In this document: one piece after another, positions 7,201 through 13,800 of the stretch
How positions within the stretch are numbered: position 1 is the stretch's first letter
Layout of the letters: every line of letters begins with the position of its first letter
Assembly (NCBI GenBank): GCA_002490775.1
Contig: DKUR01000012.1
Span: 1 to 16,359 of the forward strand
Direction: 5' to 3'
From: Lachnospiraceae bacterium UBA7199
GTDB taxonomy: Bacteria > Bacillota > Clostridia > Lachnospirales > Lachnospiraceae
DNA length: 16,359 bases
Program-made: the position numbers and the translations under genes
The notes under the pieces: generated by a model
Databases searched by the model: none
Seen by the model: the letters and a program-made list of their open reading frames with translations, nothing else
Told to the model about the DNA's origin: nothing

Positions 7201-8704
7201 GTTCCGCCCAGGGCTGCAGCACAATCTCCTCCCCCGCATAATACACATTGGATGCAAGATAAGAGGTATCTGTAAGATAAATCATGGCATTGGCCAGAAA
7301 AACTGGGAATTCTGCGCGCAATGGAAAATCCGATTCCCGTATATCAAACCCCACTACCACCTCTTTTCCCTCGTCCAGCTCCCTGTAATAACCTACACAT
7401 TTCCCCTGATATTCCAAAAAGCTCTTTGCTCCTTCCGGAAGTGCAAAGCAATAAGCCTTATTTACTCCTATGTTAAACCCAGAGAGTCCGGCAGTCAGGT
7501 CGCAGTCCGTCACATTCAATATAGCATTTTCCAACGTCTCTACATCTTTTTTTCCAGCATCGCCAAAAACCAGCCTGTTCGTTCCTTTTTCCAAAGGAAT
7601 CTGTCCTGCATCGTAGATCACCACATTATATGCATCAGGCGTATCTGTTTTTGCTTTGGCAATGCTCTCTCCGGTAAGGGCAAAATACGCCTTTTCTATA
7701 AATGTGTTTCCTTCTCCCACAAGTAGTCCGTTTACCTGACTTTTCCGGCTTTTTACCGCCTGTGAAATATTATCCTTTGTCAGAGAGTCGCTTGCGCCCT
7801 CCGAAAAAATAATTCCGTCAAGGCTGGATTTAAGAAATTCTCCCTGCCAGTTCATCTGTTCAAAAAGACAGAAAGCGTTCTCAGAAGGGGCAAGCTGCAT
7901 CTGTTTCAGTGCAATCAACTTCTCCTCATCATACAAACTGATATCAAAAGAAGCTCCCTGATCACTATAATTTGCGATGCTTACCATCACATCATAAGTT
8001 CCATCCTCCCGCTCAGTAAATACGGTATATTCATTGGCCACATTAGAAGAAGCCTCTCCCACCACACAAAGTTCTTTCTCGGCACCACTGTGCAGTTCTT
8101 CAAATCCCGATGCCCCTTCTCCATCGGTATAAACGATTAGATCCGCCACATCTTCCTCTTCCCCCATAAGGGTATCTAAAATCCCCTGTGCCATGACAAG
8201 ATCTCCGCCGCTGTCACTGCACGTAATTCCCTGCAATGTGCGAAGCAGACTGTCTGTATCTGTAATGTCCACTGCTAAAAGCTTCGCTCCTAGGGCGTCT
8301 TCCGTCACAATGGAAAACCGGGTATTTTCCGCAGCCCGCACATAATCGCATGCCTGTCCTATGGCCACCTCCAGACGGGTTTTCCCCGAACCTGTCAAAT
8401 GCTGCATACTTCCGCTGGTATCCAGAAGAAGGATCTTCCTGCCTCCTCCCTGACCATCCACTTTGATAAATGGTGACATCAGTGCAATCACTAACAATGC
8501 AATAATCAAAATCTGCAGATACATAAGAAGATTATGCACAAACTTCTCAAAAAAGGTTTTTGACTGTTCATTTTTCAGCAGTTTTTGCCAGAGAAGGTTA
8601 GAAGATATCTTATAATCCTCACCTTTGGGCTTTAGCAAATATAAAATTATTATAATGGGAACCGCTGCCAGAAAAAGCAGCGGCCATAAACTCTCAAATA
8701 TCAT
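4259..8704 (-). CDS. BatA-like/VWA fusion membrane protein with three VWA domains (1481 aa)
   Basis: A very large membrane protein. Residues 1-80 match the BatA N-terminal region (SLWPLLFLAAVPIIIILYLL, helices about 5-24 and 58-80). VWA domain 1 begins with DTSGSM (95-100; later TDGE, D194; the usual MIDAS Thr is not evident). Helices at about 564-581 and 595-612 join a second half. That half has VWA 2 (D626-x-S-x-S, T688, D714), a GATase1-like domain (about 849-950, ending near CCGGEES) and VWA 3 (DHSGSM 971-976, T1045/T1046, D1073). A last helix (about 1379-1395) leads to a Lys/Arg/Glu-rich cytoplasmic tail. Positive charges predict the VWA domains outside the cell. AAGGA lies 6 nt before the ATG, and the start overlaps the DUF58 gene by 11 nt. 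The likely role is as the membrane scaffold that the MoxR/DUF58 pair acts with; the ligand is unknown. No frameshift is needed, so the fusion is real in this sequence. Confidence 0.93.
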   Translation of the reverse strand: MIFESLWPLLFLAAVPIIIILYLLKPKGEDYKISSNLLWQKLLKNEQSKTFFEKFVHNLLMYLQILIIALLVIALMSPFIKVDGQGGGRKILLLDTSGSMQHLTGSGKTRLEVAIGQACDYVRAAENTRFSIVTEDALGAKLLAVDITDTDSLLRTLQGITCSDSGGDLVMAQGILDTLMGEEEDVADLIVYTDGEGASGFEELHSGAEKELCVVGEASSNVANEYTVFTEREDGTYDVMVSIANYSDQGASFDISLYDEEKLIALKQMQLAPSENAFCLFEQMNWQGEFLKSSLDGIIFSEGASDSLTKDNISQAVKSRKSQVNGLLVGEGNTFIEKAYFALTGESIAKAKTDTPDAYNVVIYDAGQIPLEKGTNRLVFGDAGKKDVETLENAILNVTDCDLTAGLSGFNIGVNKAYCFALPEGAKSFLEYQGKCVGYYRELDEGKEVVVGFDIRESDFPLRAEFPVFLANAMIYLTDTSYLASNVYYAGEEIVLQPWAELDQLSFDSHPKEAGLYKIGNEGDQEAYVVRFQTATESDGRKEADSVGSVENIKLQKVKRTIRNIFLLLALVLLIVEWILYVRQMRYRGKFYLLVRGMVFLCVILALFGIKIHLGSSRMATIFVVDLSSSNEEHIKESEKYLQEAIAKMPSGNAYGIVTFGKNALVEQFLTGEDYYGGLLTLPEKTATNFEDAISKALTLIPTDCSGRLVLLTDGKETRGDIYHMGQALLASQAEFLTLIYEDEETPDAYIDNVTLPSYLHPGDKYSITVLVESNYDTDAVIALYNGSTQTASNGVHLNRGSNRFVFSSQVDADAGSGAMENLRVQVQAEGDTCPENDVFSAYSVVESPPRILLVSGRGTNVSEFSSVLNAAGCDYSVVSALNAPDSINAMLSYKSIILADVYIDDLPVGFLENLETYVKDYGCGFICCGGEESFALGGYRDTVLETVLPVDMQLRSINETPSMAMVMVIDHSGSMIDEMGETGASNLDVAIRAAIVAVDNLRDSDQVGVLTFDSQYEWQVELRAADDKSAIKEQIKGINEGGGTTIKPALLEACEVLSESEASIKHVVLLTDGMGETNNFQDVINDYTSEGITLSTVAIGSFSDTQLLEQLADQCDGRYYYSDLGSDIPKIFANEVFLGSDSYIQNGVFSLKVQNGHELTNHLFTDGWPVVYGYIAATPKMAATSVILSAEKENPILTVWQYGLGRTVAWNSDITGKWSGAFSGKDDYVQMWKRIVDYSTGNADMGEDSVNVVTSGEWTEITYQTKDYESSTEILVSIIDPKGDTTEEKLHATAPGKYTAELSTPQTGLYHFNVRRSENGEIQSYLTTAAAVQFSDEYKFDVSTDSYLKFVEQYGRLITKQDSVWNRISTKARESYSLTNWLLFLAICLFVADVAMRRFQFVPKWIYTGGRKRKKTVESVNRDIPNEKMAEADQEIKEENDSDKNRKKKRKESRRPKEAQHSEQTLDTSQLLKKKDDRKV

Positions 8705-9575
8705 ACAACATCCTTAAATCCTGAAAAATCAATTGATAAATGTCCGTCTTTGTACTGCAGATCTCATAGAATGCCCCTGCCTTTCCGCATTCCTGCCGCA
8801 TCCGCTCCAAAAATTCCTGCAAAGTTTTCTCATATGCCCGGATGCTTCCACTATCTAATGTAAGACGCAGGGTGCTTTGATCCTCCATATCAATCAAATT
8901 CCGTGTTCCTGTCAGTTCTATGGAAAGCTCTTCTCCGGCCAGCACATGCAAAAGTACCACTTTCTGTTTTCTATAATCAAGGAAGCGCAGCAATTTTTCC
9001 AAAAATTCCTGTTCCTTATCTACAAAAACTTCCTGTAAAAAATCGCTGATCAAAATAGTTACTCCCGGACCTTTCAAGGGAAGCGCCTCCAAAGCCTTTT
9101 CAATATCCACCGCCCCTTCAAAGGAACGCTGTTTTAACCAGTCTGCCAGCTTTGGTAAAGCTCTCTTTCCACCTCCTGCCACAAAAGGCTGCTGCATCCT
9201 GCCCATATCATAAAGAATCACCCGGTCCATGTTATTCAGTCCCATATAGGAGAAAGCTGCTGCCAGCATACAGGCAAGCTCACTCTTTTTTTTCGCCCCA
9301 TAATCCATAGAAGCACTGGTATCCACCAAAATGGAAACCACAGCCTCCTTTTCCTCCATATATTCCTTCACATAAAGCCTGTCCAGACGCCCATAGGCAT
9401 TCCAGTCAATACGCCGTATATCATCTCCCGGCATATATTCCCTGAAATCCGAGAACTCCATAGAAGAACCTTTCTGTATGGATTTGCGGTTTCCGGTCAA
9501 ATTCATGGAGGTTCTATGTCCCATGACCAGTCTAAGCTGAGACAGCCTGTCAAAAAATGCAGCATCCAACATCAT
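8694..9575 (-). CDS. DUF58 / VWA-like protein partner of MoxR (293 aa)
   Basis: A cytoplasmic DUF58 protein, a family nearly always paired with MoxR ATPases. The signature FREYMPGDDIRRIDW, continued by NAYGRLDRLYVKEY, is at about 44-72. A VWA-like fold follows, with the metal site DTSASM at 85-90 and a second acidic strand ILISDF near 174-179. No membrane segment is seen; some family members have two N-terminal helices, and this shorter type lacks them. The ATG at 9575 is followed directly by another ATG, and GGA lies 5 nt upstream with a GGGGAG further away, so the start is reasonable but not sharp. It lies 41 nt after moxR and overlaps the large VWA gene by 11 nt, which implies translational coupling. 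In related systems MoxR uses such VWA proteins as adaptors for its client. Confidence 0.93.
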   Translation of the reverse strand: MMLDAAFFDRLSQLRLVMGHRTSMNLTGNRKSIQKGSSMEFSDFREYMPGDDIRRIDWNAYGRLDRLYVKEYMEEKEAVVSILVDTSASMDYGAKKKSELACMLAAAFSYMGLNNMDRVILYDMGRMQQPFVAGGGKRALPKLADWLKQRSFEGAVDIEKALEALPLKGPGVTILISDFLQEVFVDKEQEFLEKLLRFLDYRKQKVVLLHVLAGEELSIELTGTRNLIDMEDQSTLRLTLDSGSIRAYEKTLQEFLERMRQECGKAGAFYEICSTKTDIYQLIFQDLRMLYDI

Positions 9576-9616
9576 ATTTTTCCATTAACTCCCCTCTGCC
9601 CTTTTCAAATATACAC

Positions 9617-10600
9617 TCAGATTTTTTGAATCAATTCCGACTTTGCATCCACAATATTTTTTATAATGTTATCCTCACTAATTCCTTTGCTGATGGCGTC
9701 AAATCCGGGAATGATCCTGTGCCTGAGCACAGGGTATGCTGCTTCCTGCACATCCTGAAAAGAAACATTAAAACGTCCCTCCAAAAAAGCCTTCGCTCTG
9801 GCCGCCCGAATCAGCGACTGGGCTGCTCTGGGGCTTGCCCCTTCCCTGATATAGGGATTGGGGACATGGGTTTCCATCACAATCTCCAAAAGATAATCCA
9901 TCACCGCATCGGCAATTGGAATCTGATTCACCAATGCTCTGGCCGCCAGAAGCCCCTCCCCATCCATCTGCTTTTCAATGACAGGCGCTTTACTTTCTTC
10001 TGTAAGTGCAACAATACCCTTTAACTCTTCCTTAGATGGGAACCGGACTAGTATCTTAAACATAAAGCGGTCTAACTGTGCTTCCGGCAAAGGATAAGTC
10101 CCTTCATTTTCTATAGGGTTCTGGGTAGCCAGTACAAAAAAAGGCTCTTCTAAGGCATGACTTTCATTTCCCACTGTCACTGTATGCTCCTGCATTGCCT
10201 CTAACAACGCTGACTGAGTTTTAGGGGTGGCGCGGTTGATTTCATCTGCCAGAATCAAATTGGCAAAAACCGGTCCCCTCTCAAAGGAGAAGGAACTGCC
10301 CTGCTCATTTTTAATAATGATATTTGTACCAGTCACATCGCTGGGCATCAGGTCAGGAGTAAACTGAATTCTTTTAAAGGATAAATCAAAAACCCTGCCT
10401 ATAGTGCTGACCAGTCTGGTTTTTCCCAACCCCGGCATTCCCTCTAAAAGCACATTGCCTCCTGTAAGCATCGCCAGCATCACCTGGCGGATAATCCCTG
10501 TCTGGCCGATCATCCCCTTTTGTATTTCTTTTTCACATGCAGCAATCCGCTGCGCCATATATACCGGATCCTGTAGTCTGCTCCTGTCTATTGCTTCCAT
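9617..10600 (-). CDS. MoxR-family AAA+ ATPase (327 aa)
   Basis: A MoxR-type AAA+ ATPase, a chaperone-like motor that matures or remodels protein complexes together with VWA proteins. Counting from the start used here, it has Walker A GMPGLGKT (54-61), Walker B LILADE (115-120), sensor 1 LATQNP (157-162), an Arg-finger region LPEAQLDRF (about 171-179) and sensor 2 GASPRAAQSL (Arg about 258). The C-terminal lid is complete and the length is typical. A longer frame begins at 10615, but only AGAGA precedes that codon. The ATG at 10600 has GGAGGA 7 nt upstream, so I use it. It follows the glycine-rich membrane protein by 28 nt and precedes the DUF58 gene by 41 nt. The client is unknown. Confidence 0.95.
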   Translation of the reverse strand: MEAIDRSRLQDPVYMAQRIAACEKEIQKGMIGQTGIIRQVMLAMLTGGNVLLEGMPGLGKTRLVSTIGRVFDLSFKRIQFTPDLMPSDVTGTNIIIKNEQGSSFSFERGPVFANLILADEINRATPKTQSALLEAMQEHTVTVGNESHALEEPFFVLATQNPIENEGTYPLPEAQLDRFMFKILVRFPSKEELKGIVALTEESKAPVIEKQMDGEGLLAARALVNQIPIADAVMDYLLEIVMETHVPNPYIREGASPRAAQSLIRAARAKAFLEGRFNVSFQDVQEAAYPVLRHRIIPGFDAISKGISEDNIIKNIVDAKSELIQKI

Positions 10601-10607
10601 AGCTTTT

Positions 10608-10613
10608 TCCTCC
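10608..10613 (-). promoter_or_regulatory. Ribosome binding site that sets the MoxR start
   Basis: GGAGGA lies 7 nt before the ATG at 10600. It sits inside the first codons of the alternative upstream start (10615), so the longer start is unlikely to be the main one. Confidence 0.7.
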
Positions 10614-10628
10614 ATTCTCTATAACAGT

Positions 10629-11945
10629 TCAGTTAAAGCTTGCAAAGTATTCCTTGATAATCTCTTCCATACCGCTGGGATAACGTCCTGCCGCAATTCC
10701 CTCGTAGGCATTCTGCTCGTAACTTCCGATCACTGCATCGTAAGAGGTGTGTGTTCCTTCCCAGCTCAATCCATTCTGCGCCCGGAAATACTCAGAAGTA
10801 TCATGATTCGTTGCATTTCCTGTAAGATTTCCACTATCTTCAATTTCATTGGGAACACTGATATAATCATGGGGCGTATTGCTGCTGCCGGTTCCTGCGC
10901 CACTTCCGGTGCCTTCTCCACTTCCCTGTCCATTTCCCTCACCTTGTCCGTTACCCCCACTACCTTGGCCATCTCCGTCACCTGTGCTGCCATCTCCACC
11001 TTGGCCGCCCTGGTTCTTTCCGTTGCCTGCATCATCCCCTTCACCCTGACCTCCCTCATCATTATTTTCTCCACTGCCCCCTTGTTTTTGATCTGAGCCA
11101 TCTCCTTTGGAAGGCTTCATTTTACTTAACTCATTCATCTTATCTTCCATCGCCTTAAGGGCATCGGCTGTTGCAAGAGAAAGACTTGCACCGTTTTCTA
11201 TATCCTGCATGATTTCAGACAATTGACTGCTCATGTCCTGGTATTTATAATCCAATTTCTGAGACGCGGCTTCCAGCATCTCCTGGGAAACTGCCTGCTG
11301 ATATTCAGAAAGCGAGGATTCCAGACTCTCTACCATCTCATTCAAAGCTTCCTGCTGTTCTCTGGTAAGCTTCTCCTGTTTTAACTGCTCTAACGCTTCT
11401 ATCATCTCCTCTATTTCTTCCTCTTTTTCTTTTACCTCTTCTTTCAGGCTATGAAGCTCCCTTGCCTGATCTTTTGCCGCAGAAGGAAGAAAGGAAAGTC
11501 CAAACAAGGACATCAACAAGAAAAGAAACAAAACAGCCTTTTTCCATGAGGGTAAAATAGAAATCCGAATCCTGTCTTTATGCTCCCTAAGTGCATTCAT
11601 GGCATCCTCCCGCTGGATACCAAGCAGTATTCCTTCTTTATCAAGATTCTCATAAGCTGTAACAATCCGCTCCTCAAAGCCAAACCCATCCATCCTAAGA
11701 GCTGCCTGCTCCATAGTCGTCCGCCTTATAAACATCACAATCAATACCGAAATTTCTGCGAGAAGCAATGCCGCCCCAGTGTAAGCATTAACATAGTAAA
11801 AAGGCACCAGAAACGCTGCTGCCTGAAAAAGAATTCCAACCCCTGCACCAATACTCAGCGCAGAAACTGATTTTTCCATAAATCCTGCTATATTCATCCT
11901 GCGCCGGCAGGCTTGTATTATTTTCAGAAATTCTTTTCGCTCCAT
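10629..11945 (-). CDS. Membrane protein with coiled coil and glycine-rich linker (438 aa)
   Basis: No specific family name can be given, but the layout resembles DUF4175-like/BatC-like proteins in MoxR operons. Two N-terminal membrane helices (about 27-50 and 55-73) are followed by a soluble stretch, a third helix (about 137-153), and a long charged coiled coil rich in Glu/Lys/Leu (about 156-275). Next comes an 80-residue linker of almost only Gly, Asp, Asn, Gln, Ser and Glu (about 278-356), then a short C-terminal domain ending YPSGMEEIIKEYF. The linker would be extended and flexible. The coiled coil and tail probably lie outside the cell and could reach the VWA domains of the 1481-aa protein. 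The ribosome binding site is weak (GGGG 10 nt before the ATG). The gene starts 24 nt after the permease gene, so it is in the same operon. Confidence 0.85.
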   Translation of the reverse strand: MERKEFLKIIQACRRRMNIAGFMEKSVSALSIGAGVGILFQAAAFLVPFYYVNAYTGAALLLAEISVLIVMFIRRTTMEQAALRMDGFGFEERIVTAYENLDKEGILLGIQREDAMNALREHKDRIRISILPSWKKAVLFLFLLMSLFGLSFLPSAAKDQARELHSLKEEVKEKEEEIEEMIEALEQLKQEKLTREQQEALNEMVESLESSLSEYQQAVSQEMLEAASQKLDYKYQDMSSQLSEIMQDIENGASLSLATADALKAMEDKMNELSKMKPSKGDGSDQKQGGSGENNDEGGQGEGDDAGNGKNQGGQGGDGSTGDGDGQGSGGNGQGEGNGQGSGEGTGSGAGTGSSNTPHDYISVPNEIEDSGNLTGNATNHDTSEYFRAQNGLSWEGTHTSYDAVIGSYEQNAYEGIAAGRYPSGMEEIIKEYFASFN

Positions 11946-11969
11946 CTTATTGATACCCCGACTGCTATT

Positions 11970-12869
11970 TTACTTTTTACGCCTTTTCCCTGAAGAGGAA
12001 TGCATGGGGTTCACCTTCCATGCAGCCGCAAGCATAAACAGAAAAGATAAGATAAAAATACATGCAGCCGACAAAAACAGCCATGCCTTGCCCTGTGATA
12101 AATTGTAGGTGATAAATCCCACCTCTCTTTTGGTAAAATTTGAACCGCTTACCCCAAAAAGAGATTCTCCCGTCATAAGCTGCATAAAGAACTCTTCAAA
12201 AAAAACAAAAGGATTGATCAGCAAAATCAGCATGGTTTCTCCCATCCTTTCACCCTCAGTTAAAAGAGCCCTCACTATAACAGGCAGAAGTGTCATTATA
12301 TAAATAAAGAAATAAAATACATAGGATAAAATGACCGCTGTGATAGACCGGCGGCAAAGGGCAGAACAAAGAATCCCGATACTGCCTGAAAGCAGTGACA
12401 ACAGGATAATAGTAAGTACAAAATAAAACAGATAGCTCCAACTAAGGCCCCCTGCCACAAAAGCCAGGGCCATGATCGGCATTCCGGCTGCCACGAAAAA
12501 CAAAATCCTTAGTACTGCTGAAACCACTTTCCCCAGTACAATAGAAAAAGGAGACATACAGGTAGTCAACATAATGTCAAAGGTCTGCCTTTCCTTTTCA
12601 CCTGAGATAGAAGAGGCCGTGATCACTGGTACGATCAGTGCCACAATACATACCTGCGCAATCGAAAGAACTGGAAACAGATAGATCAGGTATCCATAAA
12701 TATTACCAGTAGTATAAATGCTCCTGCTTTCCTGCTGTATCACCGAAAGTGCCAGCAAAAAGGCCATTGTCAATACTGCCTCATAGGCAAACACTCCCCA
12801 GCTTAAACGCATGCTGCGGGCTGTCACCTGTAAATCTTTTTTTACAATCGGATTCCATCGTATTTTCAC
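11970..12869 (-). CDS. ABC-2-type transporter permease (299 aa)
   Basis: The membrane subunit of an ABC exporter. It has six predicted helices (about 25-44, 58-85, 112-137, 146-170, 178-200 and 260-284). Between helices 2 and 3 lies SSISGEKERQTFDIMLTTCM, the coupling-helix motif of ABC-2 permeases (ExERxTxDxLLxTP type). A basic tail (GKRRKK) lies inside. The start is GTG at 12869, with GGGAGGT 8 nt upstream. The GTG overlaps the TGA of the ABC ATPase gene (GTGA), so translation is coupled and the two surely form one transporter. The substrate is unknown. Sharing an operon with a GldG-like protein and a MoxR-VWA module suggests an envelope-directed role rather than drug efflux. Confidence 0.93.
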   Translation of the reverse strand: MKIRWNPIVKKDLQVTARSMRLSWGVFAYEAVLTMAFLLALSVIQQESRSIYTTGNIYGYLIYLFPVLSIAQVCIVALIVPVITASSISGEKERQTFDIMLTTCMSPFSIVLGKVVSAVLRILFFVAAGMPIMALAFVAGGLSWSYLFYFVLTIILLSLLSGSIGILCSALCRRSITAVILSYVFYFFIYIMTLLPVIVRALLTEGERMGETMLILLINPFVFFEEFFMQLMTGESLFGVSGSNFTKREVGFITYNLSQGKAWLFLSAACIFILSFLFMLAAAWKVNPMHSSSGKRRKK

Positions 12870-13792
12870 TGTGCACTACCTCCCGTCAACTGCATAAACA
12901 ACGTTTCCAAACTGCCCTCCTCTTTATAAAATCCCGTAAGGATTACCTGGCTTTGAATCATAAGCCCAATAAAACCATTGATTTCCTGGTCTGTGCAATT
13001 GCTCAAAATAAGAATTTCATTTTCCCTGACAGACTCAATTTTAATACCTGCCTGCTCTTTTAATATCCTCAGGGCTGTTTCCATGCCGGAAGCAATCTGA
13101 ATGTGCATCCGGTTTCCTCCTCCAATCTGCCCCATAACATCCTCAATCCGGCCTGCTATGAGCAGTTGTCCACGATTCATGATCCCGATACTGTTACACA
13201 TTTCCGAAAGCTCTGAAAGAATATGGGAGCTGATGACAATGGTTTTCCCCATAGAATGAAGATTTTTTAGTAGTTCCTTCATTTCCACCCTGGCTCTGGG
13301 ATCCAAACCGGAACTGGGTTCGTCTAAGATCAACAGACTGGGATTATGCAATAGTGCCCTTGCCACGCACAAGCGTTGTTTCATCCCTCGGGAAAGGGTA
13401 TCCACATAAACTTCTTTCTTGTCCGAAAGATTGACCAACTCCAGCAAGTCATCTGTCAGTCTGGCAATATCCCGGGAATACATTCCATACATGGAACCAT
13501 ACAAATCCATATACTCCCGCACCTTTAAATTGTCATATACCCCAAAGAAATCAGGCACATAACCGATCAGACGTTTCATCTCCCTACTTCCCACAGCCGC
13601 CGACGTATTCCCAATCCTTACCTGGCCGCTGCTTGCCCGAAGCAGCCCGCAGACGATCCGTATTGTAGTCGTCTTCCCTGCACCGTTCGGCCCCATAAAG
13701 CCAAACAAATCCCCCGCAGGAATATGCAGCGACAAATGATTTACCGCCGTAAAAGATCCATAATTTTTTGTCAAATCATTAATATACAGCAT
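12866..13792 (-). CDS. ABC transporter ATP-binding protein (308 aa)
   Basis: The nucleotide-binding subunit of the ABC-2 exporter. Counting from the start used here, it has Walker A GPNGAGKTT (34-42), signature LSRGMKQRL (about 133-141), Walker B LLILDEP (153-159), the D-loop SGLD and the H-loop SSH (His190). The Q-loop position reads GYVPDFFG with Asp (about 81) where Gln is usual. A C-terminal domain of about 90 residues follows, as in COG1131-type ATPases. I use the ATG at 13792 (MLYINDLTKNYG, the normal family start), with AGGGG 5 nt upstream. A longer frame would need a TTG at 13807. The gene starts 8 nt after the GldG-like gene and overlaps the permease gene by 4 nt. Confidence 0.95.
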   Translation of the reverse strand: MLYINDLTKNYGSFTAVNHLSLHIPAGDLFGFMGPNGAGKTTTIRIVCGLLRASSGQVRIGNTSAAVGSREMKRLIGYVPDFFGVYDNLKVREYMDLYGSMYGMYSRDIARLTDDLLELVNLSDKKEVYVDTLSRGMKQRLCVARALLHNPSLLILDEPSSGLDPRARVEMKELLKNLHSMGKTIVISSHILSELSEMCNSIGIMNRGQLLIAGRIEDVMGQIGGGNRMHIQIASGMETALRILKEQAGIKIESVRENEILILSNCTDQEINGFIGLMIQSQVILTGFYKEEGSLETLFMQLTGGSAQ

Positions 13793-13800
13793 ACTTCCCC

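Noticed and set aside
7175..7726. Plus-strand open frame of 183 codons
   Set aside because: It lies fully inside the 1481-aa gene, is rich in Cys/His/Ile as expected from an antisense shadow, and has no start signal.
10404..11096. Plus-strand open frame of 230 codons rich in Ser, Thr, Ala and Ile
   Set aside because: It is antisense to the MoxR N-terminus and the glycine-rich linker. Its low complexity mirrors the GGN-type codons, and the minus-strand genes are clear.
10766..11101. Minus-strand open frame of 111 codons within the linker region
   Set aside because: It is an out-of-frame reading of the repetitive linker DNA (Met/Val/Glu/Ala repeats) inside a well-supported gene.
10878..11114. 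Repeat-rich DNA as a CRISPR or satellite array
   Set aside because: The repeats are short, imperfect and in frame with a glycine-rich protein segment; there are no spacers of constant length.
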